Part shown: positions 1 to 7,606 of the stretch, one piece after another | Numbering within the stretch: the stretch's first letter is position 1 | How the letters are laid out: every line of letters begins with the position of its first letter | Assembly: GCF_009806555.1 (NCBI RefSeq) | Contig: NZ_VUOK01000045.1 | Location: 1 to 64,000 of the forward strand | Origin: Methylobacterium sp. 2A | GTDB lineage: Bacteria > Pseudomonadota > Alphaproteobacteria > Rhizobiales > Beijerinckiaceae | DNA: 64,000 nt | Direction of reading: 5' to 3' | Made by a program: the position numbers and the translations under genes | Notes under the pieces: generated by a model | What the model was told of the DNA's origin: nothing | The model's database searches: none | The model's input: the letters and a program-made list of their open reading frames with translations, nothing else

Positions 1-1
1 T

Positions 2-64
2 CTCAACCCAGACTACCTCGAGGCCCTCATCCGACAGACCCCAAAATCAGCAACAAAAAGCTGA
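2..64 (+). CDS. C-terminal tail of an unidentified upstream gene (partial)
   Basis: An open frame enters from the left edge and ends at TGA 62-64. It encodes about 20 residues beginning LNPDYLEALIRQTP. The tail is too short to assign; the xPDYLEALI pattern resembles C-termini of some site-specific recombinases, but that is only an impression. Nothing else is seen between 65 and the hpt start at 238. Confidence 0.3.
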   Translation, partial: LNPDYLEALIRQTPKSATKS

Positions 65-237
65 AGCGATTCCCCTGGGATCGCCGGCCCCTTTTGCGTC
101 CGGGGCTCGTCCCTTGGATGACGCTGCGGCGCCACGCATGCGCATCCGTGGTTCCCCCCGCTCCCCGAGGGCGCTAAGACCGCTCCTGAGCGCGGCGGCG
201 GCCCCCGTCCCGCGACCGGGCTTCCGGGACATGTGAG

Positions 238-804
238 ATGAGCATCCCTGAACGGCGCGTGCGAACCCTCTTCGATGAGGCGGCCATCGCCAAGCGCAAT
301 GACGAACTCGCCCAGGAAATCCTGGCCGCGCGGCCCGAAAACCTCCTGGTCGTGGCCGTGCTCAAGGGCAGCTTCATGTTCGCCGCCGACCTGCTGCGGG
401 CGCTGCACCGGGTCGGGCTCGCGCCGCAGGTCGAGTTCGTCCATCTGTCGAGCTACCGCACCGCGACGGTCTCCAGCGGCCAGGTCGAGATCCTGCGGGA
501 CGTCCAGAGCGAAGTGCGCGGGCGCGACGTGCTGCTCGTCGACGACATCCTCGAATCGGGTCGGACCGTCGTCTTCGCCAAGGACCTGCTGATGGCGCGC
601 GGCGCCCGGCGGGTGCTCACCGCGGTGCTGCTGGAGAAGCCCGGCAAGCGCGCCGTGACCATCGACGCGGATTTCGTCGGCTTCATCTGCCCCGACGTGT
701 TCGTCGTCGGCTACGGGATGGATGCCGCCCACGCCTTCCGGCAGTTGCCCTTCGTCGGGGTGGTCGATTACGGCAGCGGCGATCCCGATCTGTTCGATCC
801 GTAG
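238..804 (+). CDS. hpt: Hypoxanthine phosphoribosyltransferase
   Basis: Cytosolic purine salvage enzyme that joins hypoxanthine or guanine to PRPP, giving IMP or GMP. The 188-aa length is normal for bacterial Hpt. The PRPP-binding loop reads VLLVDDILESGRT (about residues 99-111), the N-terminal flexible-loop region has VLKGSFMFAADL, and the C-terminal base-contact region has the family-typical GYGMD. The ATG at 238 follows a short leader without a strong Shine-Dalgarno. It stands alone, followed by cpdR on the same strand after 161 bp. A TTGACA hexamer at 872-877 lies in that gap, but no convincing -10 follows it. Confidence 0.93.
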   Translation: MSIPERRVRTLFDEAAIAKRNDELAQEILAARPENLLVVAVLKGSFMFAADLLRALHRVGLAPQVEFVHLSSYRTATVSSGQVEILRDVQSEVRGRDVLLVDDILESGRTVVFAKDLLMARGARRVLTAVLLEKPGKRAVTIDADFVGFICPDVFVVGYGMDAAHAFRQLPFVGVVDYGSGDPDLFDP

Positions 805-965
805 CAGCCCCCGGCAACGCGGCATTTTCGCCGCAGCCGCCGGCGATATGCCTGTATTCGGCGATGCCATCTTGACACGCGACGGATCGGTCTGCGTCTG
901 TCGTCTATCGAGGGCCTTACCGTGATCACGGCGGCGCTCGGGGTCGAGGACGTTTACGGGACCAC

Positions 966-1331
966 ATGGCGCGCATCCTCCTGGTGGATGACGAAGAGAC
1001 TGTCCGGGGCTTCCTCAAGCGGGGGCTCGAGATCGACGGGCACGCGGTCGTCACCGCCAACGATGGAAGTGACGGGCTGGACCGCCTCAACGAGGCCGAT
1101 GGCGCCTTCGACCTGATGCTCACCGACATCCGCATGCCGCTCATGGACGGCATCGCCCTGGCGCTGGCCGCCAAGCGCGACTTTCCGGACCTGACCATCC
1201 TGCTGATGACCGGCTTCGCGGACCAGCGCGAGCGGGCGCGCGGGCTCGACGCGATCGTCACCGACGTGCTGACAAAACCCTTCTCGCTGGCGGATCTGCG
1301 GGCCACGGTGAAGCGCGCGCTCGCCGCCTGA
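966..1331 (+). CDS. cpdR: Single-domain response regulator, CpdR-like
   Basis: A 121-aa stand-alone receiver domain. The acidic pocket is VDDEE near the N-terminus, the phospho-acceptor Asp lies in LTDIRMPLMDG (about residue 54), and LTKPF carries the conserved Lys. The stretch MDGIALALAAKRDFPDLTIL and the following MTGFADQRERA are close to what I recall of alphaproteobacterial CpdR. CpdR is a proteolysis adaptor phosphorylated through CckA-ChpT; its unphosphorylated form primes ClpXP. A chpT homologue lies in the same window at 30966-31676. The assignment is by motif recall, not alignment. A plain CheY-like regulator is the alternative. Confidence 0.8.
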   Translation: MARILLVDDEETVRGFLKRGLEIDGHAVVTANDGSDGLDRLNEADGAFDLMLTDIRMPLMDGIALALAAKRDFPDLTILLMTGFADQRERARGLDAIVTDVLTKPFSLADLRATVKRALAA

Positions 1332-1383
1332 CCGCCGCCGAGCCCGCGAAGGTCCACCTATCGAAGGTCCGATATGCGGGCGC

Positions 1384-1420
1384 TGGAGCGCTCTCCGCCG
1401 AAACAGACATCGGTTCCGCG
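1384..1420 (+). repeat. Dispersed intergenic repeat, copy A
   Basis: The 19 bp at 1384-1402 (TGGAGCGCTCTCCGCCGAA) recur exactly at 16401-16419, and the next 18 bp are related but diverged (both end near GGTTC/CGTTC then GCG). Both copies are intergenic. The half GGAGCGCTC is partly self-complementary. It looks like a dispersed REP-like sequence. The rest of the 296-bp gap at 1332-1627 shows no gene. Confidence 0.5.
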
Positions 1421-1600
1421 CGCATCACGACACGGGCAAAAGCCGTGCGGCGGCCTGCACGGCCGCGCGTGGCATCACGCGGCCGTGATCGACGCGCGAT
1501 TCCGCCGCGCCCTGCTGTGTCGGACAACGGACCTCCCGCCTCCGAGTTTGGTGTTGTCTTGAAAACAGACTTCGGCACCGGCAGTATGCCTACACCGATT

Positions 1601-1612
1601 TGACGCGCGTCA
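1601..1612. promoter_or_regulatory. Perfect 12-bp palindrome before the LuxR-type gene
   Basis: TGACGCGCGTCA is fully self-complementary and ends 15 bp before the GTG start of the LuxR-type gene. Its location suits an operator bound by a dimeric regulator, possibly the neighbouring gene product itself. In such GC-rich DNA, chance occurrence is possible. Confidence 0.3.
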
Positions 1613-1627
1613 GACCGGTATTCAGGG

Positions 1628-2794
1628 GTGGACCCGGTGCTTGATTACAGTCGAAAGATCGTCGCGCTCGCGAACGACATCGGAGCGCTGATCGATCGGG
1701 CGGCGTTCGAGCCCGAGGCGTGGGAAGACGTCATGACAGCCTTCGCGGCCGCCGTGCCGGGGGGCAAGACCGGGATCCAGGTGGTCGACGTTCTCGGCCG
1801 GAGCGCGGTGCCACTGACGTCGTCCGGCTGGCCGGACGGCGTCGTGGAGCGCTATGCCGAATACTACAACGCCATCAATCCCTGGATGCCGGTGATGCTG
1901 TCGGCGCCGGCGATGCAGCCCATCTTCAGCGAGAGACTTCTACCCGCTTCGGAATTCACCAAGACGGAATTCTACACGGACTGGCTGTCCCGGGCCGGGG
2001 GCGCCGACGCGTCGAGCGGCATGCGGTTCGCCGAGAGCGATGGCCGGCTCGGCTTCATCGCCCTGCATTACGACCTGCGCCGCGCCGAATCCGCCAACGC
2101 CGTCTATGAGCCTCTTCTGAGGATTCTCGGTCCCCGCATCCGCCGGACGCTCGATGCCAGCCGCCATGCGGGACCGGGGCGCCTCGGTGGCTCCCTCCTC
2201 GACGCCCTCGTCGAACCGGCGCTTCTGATCGCGCAGGACATGCGGATCTATGGGGCGAACGAAGCGGCGGAGAATCTCCTGCGGGACGGCAAGGTCGTGC
2301 GGTGTGGCAGACTGAACGTCCTGGATGTGCGCGATCCGGATCTGCGCCTCTGCATCCGTGACGCGGTGGCCGCTGCCTGCGCACCGGGGGCGTTGGTGGG
2401 TCCGTTCTCGGCGGCCCCGGCGGTCCCGACGCCCTGGGGGGCGTTCGCGGCCTGCACGATGCCGGTCGATCCGAAATTCCTGAGCGCCGGACGCTTCGGC
2501 CTGCTCGTGTTGCCGCTCAAGCTCGCATTGCTGGTGCTGCGGCGGTGCGAGACGGCCCGGACGCCCGCCGACATCCAGGGCGCGCTGATGAAGACCTATG
2601 GGCTCACGGCCGCCGAGGCCCGGCTCGCGTCGGCCCTCGACGGCACGGCGAGCCTGAAGGAAACCGCCGAACGCTACGGCATCACGATCGACACCGCCCG
2701 CTCCCAGCTGCGCGCGGTCTTCCGCAAGACCGGCGTCTCCCGGCAGGCCGAACTCACGCGCCTTCTGCTCCTCGAGAGCGGACGCGCGCGCTGA
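1628..2794 (+). CDS. LuxR-family transcriptional regulator
   Basis: A 388-aa protein with a C-terminal LuxR-type helix-turn-helix (about residues 320-385). It reads YGLTAAEARLASAL, then a helix ending TARSQLRAVFRKTGVSRQAE, the typical recognition-helix arrangement. The first 300 residues look like a PAS/GAF-like sensory region, with no receiver motif and no recognisable autoinducer-binding tryptophans. A GTG start at 1628 gives the longest frame and sits behind AGGGG. The ligand and targets are unknown. It is monocistronic. Confidence 0.8.
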   Translation: MDPVLDYSRKIVALANDIGALIDRAAFEPEAWEDVMTAFAAAVPGGKTGIQVVDVLGRSAVPLTSSGWPDGVVERYAEYYNAINPWMPVMLSAPAMQPIFSERLLPASEFTKTEFYTDWLSRAGGADASSGMRFAESDGRLGFIALHYDLRRAESANAVYEPLLRILGPRIRRTLDASRHAGPGRLGGSLLDALVEPALLIAQDMRIYGANEAAENLLRDGKVVRCGRLNVLDVRDPDLRLCIRDAVAAACAPGALVGPFSAAPAVPTPWGAFAACTMPVDPKFLSAGRFGLLVLPLKLALLVLRRCETARTPADIQGALMKTYGLTAAEARLASALDGTASLKETAERYGITIDTARSQLRAVFRKTGVSRQAELTRLLLLESGRAR

Positions 2795-2931
2795 GCTCAG
2801 GCCCGCACGGCCCTCGCGCGGCGACGGCAGGGCCGGCCGGCGGTGCTCGTCCGGGGCCATCATGCGAGCGGCCCATGGCCGAACGCCGCGGGGCGACCTA
2901 GGTCCGGGGACCATCCCGCGAGAGACCAGCC

Positions 2932-3174
2932 ATGGCCTTCCCCGATCCGAACGAACCCAGCGCGACGTCGATCGCTGGTCTGGAACTGGTCAACACCCTG
3001 ATCGAGCGCAGGGAGGCTGGCGAGCCGGTCGACCCGGATATCCTGGCGCTGCTGACCGACATGGAGCGGCTGGGTCTCACCGACACGGAGGCCTACGCGA
3101 CGCTCGATGCCTACCGGCCGGGGCCTGCAATCGGCGCCACCGGCGGCGAGGATGCGGGTGAGGCTCAACCCTGA
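2932..3174 (+). CDS. Small hypothetical protein, 80 aa
   Basis: An 80-aa acidic soluble protein with no signal peptide or membrane segment. The body (about residues 15-60) is predicted helical, with LVNTLIERREAGEPVDPDIL followed by an MERLGLTDTEAYATLDAY segment. The GC3 pattern is coding-like and the start ATG follows a GAGA-containing leader. I do not recognise the family. Confidence 0.55.
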   Translation: MAFPDPNEPSATSIAGLELVNTLIERREAGEPVDPDILALLTDMERLGLTDTEAYATLDAYRPGPAIGATGGEDAGEAQP

Positions 3175-3356
3175 GTCCGGCCTGGGACCGGCGCCATGGC
3201 CCGCCGCGGCCCACCGGCCCGAAGCGGCCAAGTTGTGCTGCCGCGTTGTCGCGGCGGTAAGCATGGCGCCAGCAACGCGAAGCCTCCGGCACGGCCTTCA
3301 TGCGGAAGAAGGCCGCGTCGTCTATCTGTCCAGGCCGGAACTCTTCGAGGTCGGAC

Positions 3357-3611
3357 ATGGCGGGCGAACAGCGTCTCTCGGGCAGGACGGACTGCTTCAG
3401 CGCAGGGCATATCGTGGTCGCCGATACGGGCAGGCGGCTGCGCTGCCTCGTCTGGAACATGTCGGATACCGGCGCGCTGCTGGAGGCCGGCGACGAGGAC
3501 GCCGTACCCGAGACCTTCACACTGCTCACGGCGATCGACCAGATGTCGCGCCGCTGCAGGGTTGTCCGGCGCACCGGCGCCCGGTTCGGCGTGGTCTTCG
3601 CGGACACCTGA
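3357..3611 (+). CDS. PilZ-like domain protein
   Basis: About 84 aa from the ATG at 3357; an upstream in-frame ATG at 3300 would add 19 residues of non-family sequence. The middle reads RLRCLVWNMSDTGALLE, matching the PilZ pattern (D/N)xSxxG(A/G), and the C-terminus RRTGARFGVVF matches the closing strand of PilZ domains. The upstream RxxxR c-di-GMP switch is weak or absent, with only short basic stretches, so binding is uncertain. It is a single-domain protein. Confidence 0.6.
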   Translation: MAGEQRLSGRTDCFSAGHIVVADTGRRLRCLVWNMSDTGALLEAGDEDAVPETFTLLTAIDQMSRRCRVVRRTGARFGVVFADT

Positions 3612-3829
3612 ACCGATGAGGCGGCACGGGTCACCGGCGCTGACGATATCCGTCCGTTCCGCCCGCGCGAACCCCCACGGAGCCGGGAGTCCGTTGATCG
3701 CACACGCGAGACGGGGAGCCTGAACGGACTGTGCCGGACCGTGTGCCTTGACGAAGCAGCCTCAAACGTAGTCAAACCCACGTCCGACGCCCCGAAACCG
3801 CCAATGTCCTCAACGGTTTCAGAGCGCCC

Positions 3830-3904
3830 GCCGGTGTAGCACAGCGGTAGTGCAGCGGTTTTGTAAACCGAAGGTCGGGAGTTCGATCCTCTCCACCGGC
3901 ACCA
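3830..3904 (+). tRNA. tRNA-Thr (TGT anticodon)
   Basis: A full cloverleaf of 75 nt including encoded CCA. The acceptor GCCGGTG pairs with CACCGGC, the D stem GCAC pairs with GTGC, the anticodon loop is TTTGTAA (TGT) and the T loop is TTCGATC. The anticodon stem has one G-A mismatch at its base. The last 16 nt are the left core of the att site of the element that follows, so the integration keeps the tRNA intact. Confidence 0.93.
3889..3904 (+). repeat. attL core (16-bp direct repeat)
   Basis: CTCTCCACCGGCACCA, the 3' end of tRNA-Thr including CCA, is repeated exactly at 16327-16342. The bases just outside differ on both sides (C versus T before, G versus A after), so the repeat is exactly 16 bp. 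Confidence 0.85.
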
Positions 3905-3961
3905 GGTCATCTTGATTTTGTGTCGAAGGTAGAGGAGCTTAAGGGCCTCTCAGGGTCGTCC

Positions 3962-3983
3962 CAGGTGTAACTCTGGGTGTACC
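3962..3983 (+). repeat. Putative integrase arm-type site, left
   Basis: This 22-bp stretch contains two GGTGTA hexamers 12 bp apart (starts at 3964 and 3976). It is matched, with two differences, at 16234-16255 near attR. Both copies lie inside the element about 60-70 bp from the core, as arm-type sites of lambda-like integrases do. It ends two bases before the assigned integrase ATG. Confidence 0.55.
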
Positions 3984-3984
3984 C

Positions 3985-5412
3985 ATGGCTCGGAAGTTCC
4001 TCGATCTGGGGTGGCTGGTGGTGACGACCCGCTACGTGCATGACTTCAAGGGCGATGGCTCGCTCTGGTATATCCGCCGCATCCCAAAGCACGCCCAACC
4101 CCACCATGGCGGCAAGCCCCAGATCCGCAGGAGCCTCAAGACCCGTGACCCGAAGGTTGCGGCCGTGGCGGCTGCCAAGATGGCAAAGGCAGATGACATC
4201 CTCTGGGCCACGCTGAAGGGTGGGGAGGAGACAGGTGGTCCCACCTCGGATGTCCGTGAGGCAGCCAAGCTGCTTCTGGTGGCGCTCAACCTCACCCCTG
4301 GCATGTTGGGCCGTAAGCTTGAAATGTGGGAGGACCCAACCGAGACCTTGGATGGCTACTTCCAGCGGCGGTACGGGCAAGCCTACGTGGATGCACGCCA
4401 CGGCCCTTACAGCGACCGGATGGACGTAGAAGACCTCTGGACTCCCGCAGAACGTGAGGCCGTTCGGCTCCTCAAGGAGGGTGAGACGATCCCTGAGCCA
4501 CGCCTGAGTGATGCCCTAGAAATCTACCTTAAGCTTCATCCCAGGGGGCGGAAGGCCAAATTCAAGGCGGATGCGGAGCGGGTGTTTGCTCAAGTCTACA
4601 CGACCGTTGGGGACCTCTCGTTAGCCGACTGTCGCAGAGATCACGCCCATAAGCTTGTGGAAGCGATGCAGTCGCGGGGTAACAAGACCTTAACCGTCAG
4701 GCGAAACCTCAACACATTGGTAGCAGTCTACAACCGTGGCCTTAGGGAGTTCGACATCCACGGCCGTAATAACCCGTTCGAGAGCATACAGATCGCCGAA
4801 GAGCGTCAGGACATCAAGGAACGCGCACCCTACACCGCCGATGAGCTTCTGACAGTCTCGAAGGCCTGCCGGGCAAAAGACGACACCATTCGGCATATCG
4901 TCGCCCTTCAGTCGGACACGGGCGCGCGCCTTGGGGAGATCGTTGGTCTACTCAGATCCGATGTGGTCCTAGACGGCCCTGTGCCGCACATCATCATTCA
5001 GCCACACCCGAAGCTCGGCAGGACGCTTAAGACGCCCAACAGCGAGCGCAAGGTTCCTCTGGTAGGTGAGGCCCTGTGGGCGGCACAACGAGCCCTGGCG
5101 GCCCCTCGGAAGCGAGATATGACCCCTTCTATGTGGCTGTTCCCGCAGTACGCCCGAGACGGTGAGATCAAGGCCACCCATGCGAGCGCCACCATCAACA
5201 AGTGGCTCAAGACCCTCCTGAAGAATGAGAAGACATCGCACTCATTCAGGCACGCCATGAGGGACCGCTTGAGACACGCGAAGGTACCGAAGGAGATCCA
5301 AGAGATCCTAGGTGGCTGGGGAGAGCGGTCGGTCGGTCAGGGCTACGGCGAAGGTTACACGCTTGAGCAGCTTCGGGAGCATATGTTGAAGGTGGCCCCT
5401 CAGGCCGATTGA
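3985..5412 (+). CDS. int: Tyrosine recombinase / integrase
   Basis: 475 aa. The C-terminal catalytic domain (about 280-470) shows the first Arg in TGARLGEIVGL, the HxxR box in HSFRHAMRDRL, and the nucleophile Tyr region in GYGEGYTLEQL. The N-terminal part has an arm-binding style start and a core-binding helical domain with KTLTVRRNLNTLVAVYNRG. It catalyses integration and excision at the 16-bp att core. It is adjacent to attL and reads into the element, the standard layout. The start at 3985 is two bases after the left arm site, suggesting autoregulation by Int binding. Confidence 0.93.
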   Translation: MARKFLDLGWLVVTTRYVHDFKGDGSLWYIRRIPKHAQPHHGGKPQIRRSLKTRDPKVAAVAAAKMAKADDILWATLKGGEETGGPTSDVREAAKLLLVALNLTPGMLGRKLEMWEDPTETLDGYFQRRYGQAYVDARHGPYSDRMDVEDLWTPAEREAVRLLKEGETIPEPRLSDALEIYLKLHPRGRKAKFKADAERVFAQVYTTVGDLSLADCRRDHAHKLVEAMQSRGNKTLTVRRNLNTLVAVYNRGLREFDIHGRNNPFESIQIAEERQDIKERAPYTADELLTVSKACRAKDDTIRHIVALQSDTGARLGEIVGLLRSDVVLDGPVPHIIIQPHPKLGRTLKTPNSERKVPLVGEALWAAQRALAAPRKRDMTPSMWLFPQYARDGEIKATHASATINKWLKTLLKNEKTSHSFRHAMRDRLRHAKVPKEIQEILGGWGERSVGQGYGEGYTLEQLREHMLKVAPQAD

Positions 5413-5570
5413 TCGAAACGATACGCGACGCCGCTTCTGGCACCTGATAACCTCCCACCGATGAATAGTCAGGATCAAGGCTCAGCCCTCTGAAATTAGA
5501 GACAGCCTACTCTGAATTTCGCCAAACTAGGCATAAGTGTCCCCGCCGAAACCTTCTACACGAGGTTTTC

Positions 5571-6713
5571 ATGAATGCCGCCCTGCTATTCAATTCGGAT
5601 GACCCTAAGTTCGGAGGCAGTTACGGCGACCCTATACGCGACTTCGTTTTTGGATTGGGCTTGATACAAGCTTCAGGCCGGCACATGAAAATATCGGTCG
5701 GGGATGTGCTGACCTATGGCAAATATCGAAATCAGGAGCAATTTGAAAGCCTGATGATGAAGGTCTATTCTTCAGGAACACGGGCATTGTATCACGAAGA
5801 TCGTCTGGGAGACGTATTAGGTGTTGGGACTGTCTATGCGTTAACTTTCGAAAACATGACCGTTAAGCTGGCCCAAGAATTACATGCAGCCTTGAGTGAG
5901 GATAGCAGTTATCTCGGAGTATTAGAAGTGAACTATGCTCATGGGCCTCACCTTGCGCTTTTTCGAAACTCGATGATTCCGCTTTATCGCGTCGAAGGCT
6001 CTACATGTCGAGTGTTTTACTCGATGGGAGAAGAAGACTCCCGAGACGACTATGAAATTGAAGCAATGAGCAAGCTGGGCTTCTCGGACGTGGCGTGGGA
6101 AGATCGCGGAGGACATGGAACTATCTTTGATGATTACGATACTTTGGAGCACTTCCAGCGCATTGCTATCTTTCGGGATGTGATACAGGGGCTCATTGAA
6201 GGCGGAGAAGATGCCGCGTCAGAACTTGTAATGGTACTGGAAGACCTCAATCCGCAGCTTTTCACTGTACTTGGCGCCGCCGTAGTCGCGCTCGAAAGGG
6301 CCGAGAATGCGGAAGACGTAGCGCAAGCTGCCCTATCTGGGCGACGTTATCTGGAGAAGCTAGCCGATGTGCTGTTTCCTGCACGAGACGGAAAGCTGAA
6401 CGGCAGAAGGGTCGGAAAGTCAGAATATCGAAATCGTATTTGGGCCTACATCAGCGAGAATTCGAGAGCCTACCCAGAGCGGGTGGAGGTGCTTGGTAAG
6501 GAAGTGGATCGGTTAGTAGAAGAGTTCAACGCGGGCCTACATGGAGATCGCGAGGGACCGCGCATACTCAAGGCTTTGGCCAATGCCGGAGAATTGACAG
6601 CGGCACTGCTTGCTCTCAACCCATCAAAGTCACGCCAGCCATACTATGCCTTCCAGAAGCGGATTGTAGAGTTTCTCAGAGAGGCAGCGGAAAGGCATGG
6701 GAAGCGCGAGTGA
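5571..6713 (+). CDS. Unknown 380-aa protein with HEPN-like C-terminal region, possible defence effector
   Basis: The start ATG at 5571 follows ACGAGG. No family is recognised with confidence. The N-terminal about 190 residues look alpha/beta. The C-terminal half is helical, with YLEKLADVLFP, a basic SEYRNRIWAYI segment and FNAGLHGDREG, a pattern recalling helical HEPN-type domains of defence proteins in which an N-x-G-x-H motif ends a helix. Base composition is markedly AT-richer than any other gene in the window, including its neighbours, which suggests recent acquisition. It sits alone between the integrase and a long non-coding stretch, a usual slot for phage-satellite defence cargo. Function is inferred only from context. 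Confidence 0.55.
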   Translation: MNAALLFNSDDPKFGGSYGDPIRDFVFGLGLIQASGRHMKISVGDVLTYGKYRNQEQFESLMMKVYSSGTRALYHEDRLGDVLGVGTVYALTFENMTVKLAQELHAALSEDSSYLGVLEVNYAHGPHLALFRNSMIPLYRVEGSTCRVFYSMGEEDSRDDYEIEAMSKLGFSDVAWEDRGGHGTIFDDYDTLEHFQRIAIFRDVIQGLIEGGEDAASELVMVLEDLNPQLFTVLGAAVVALERAENAEDVAQAALSGRRYLEKLADVLFPARDGKLNGRRVGKSEYRNRIWAYISENSRAYPERVEVLGKEVDRLVEEFNAGLHGDREGPRILKALANAGELTAALLALNPSKSRQPYYAFQKRIVEFLREAAERHGKRE

Positions 6714-6923
6714 CGCGCAGAGCTTATGTTGCAGACTCTGCCACTCCTCTCGCCGCTCCCACCGAATTCTATAGCTCAATTCGCCCTAAAGCTACGCCAC
6801 GAGATTTCGAGACGCCCCTCAGCCTCAAGCGTCCACTCTGGCTGCCCCGAGACCACTCACGGCCGTCCTGGGGCTTCCTAGAGCATTCCAGGGGCACTCT
6901 AGGGCCGCCCGGGGTCTCGCGGA

Positions 6924-7113
6924 ATAGCTTGGTTCCGCTGGATGCTCAGTGGCTTGAGGCTGCCTTAGGACCGCAACGTGCCCCCTCCAGAGGACCACCG
7001 ATCTTCCGTCCCGCCCCTCGATGGGCAGCCCCGGGTTAGCCGATAGCTTGGTTCTCGTGCTCGCTCAGTGGCTTGGTGGCAACTTCGGGTCACAACGGCC
7101 CCCCTCTAGAGAA
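6924..7113. repeat. Imperfect direct repeats in an 893-bp non-coding stretch
   Basis: Two related copies of about 72 bp lie at 6924-6995 and 7043-7113. Both start ATAGCTTGGTTC, share GCTCAGTGGCTTG and end in a CCCCTC-AGAG-AC motif. A weaker partial match (CCCTCTAGAGA) recurs near 7332-7342. The gap 6714-7606 carries no convincing gene; the 6710-7039 frame reads through these repeats with non-protein-like composition. It could hold an origin, iterons or a structured RNA. Confidence 0.45.
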
Positions 7114-7462
7114 CTTGGGGGGCTAACGCCACAGGTCGGATCTGTTCTTAGAGGGACCTTCCTCCAGTTCAAACTTGATCCGTTCCATAGTTCTCCGCGA
7201 GACACCAATGCCTTGTGTCTCTTCGTGGGTTCAAAGTCCTAAGAAGACGACCTCGCCGGATGGGCTGATTTCATAGGCATGGTTACTGATATAGCTCAGG
7301 CGGTTAGCTCAATCTAAGACCCGCAAAAGTGGCCCTCTAGAGAAATAAGGCACTCCCAGATCCGCCAGCAGGCACCTCCCGAAGCCACCCCGCAGTGGAC
7401 CCGGAGGCCGTCCGTTCTCTCGCTGATCCCGTCATCGATCAAAAAGATCACGCCACGTCAGA

Positions 7463-7494
7463 CCCTGGGAGCCGCCTGTGCTCCTGGGGTTTTT
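7463..7494 (+). terminator. Rho-independent terminator
   Basis: CCCTGGGAGC (7463-7472) pairs with GCTCCTGGGG (7480-7489) as a 10-bp stem with two G-T pairs and a 7-nt loop, followed by TTTTT. It lies 112 bp before the next gene, so it would insulate that gene or act as an attenuator for readthrough from upstream. Confidence 0.75.
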
Positions 7495-7606
7495 CCTTAT
7501 GACGTCCCCTTATGGTAGTCCGGAGGTCACCCTTCAGACCAAGGACCACTTAGAGAGATGAACTATGATGGATACACACGAGAGAGGATACCAATGAGGA
7601 CAAAAG

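Noticed and set aside
13..870. 285-aa minus-strand frame over hpt
   Set aside because: It is the antisense of a clearly coding hpt gene and has no family pattern of its own.
872..900. TTGACA followed by CGTCTG as the cpdR promoter
   Set aside because: The -35 is perfect but the -10 is poor at every allowed spacing.
6710..7039. 109-aa frame overlapping the stop of the HEPN-like gene
   Set aside because: It runs through the imperfect DNA repeats, is rich in Pro/Arg/Ser in a way typical of non-coding frames and has no ribosome site.
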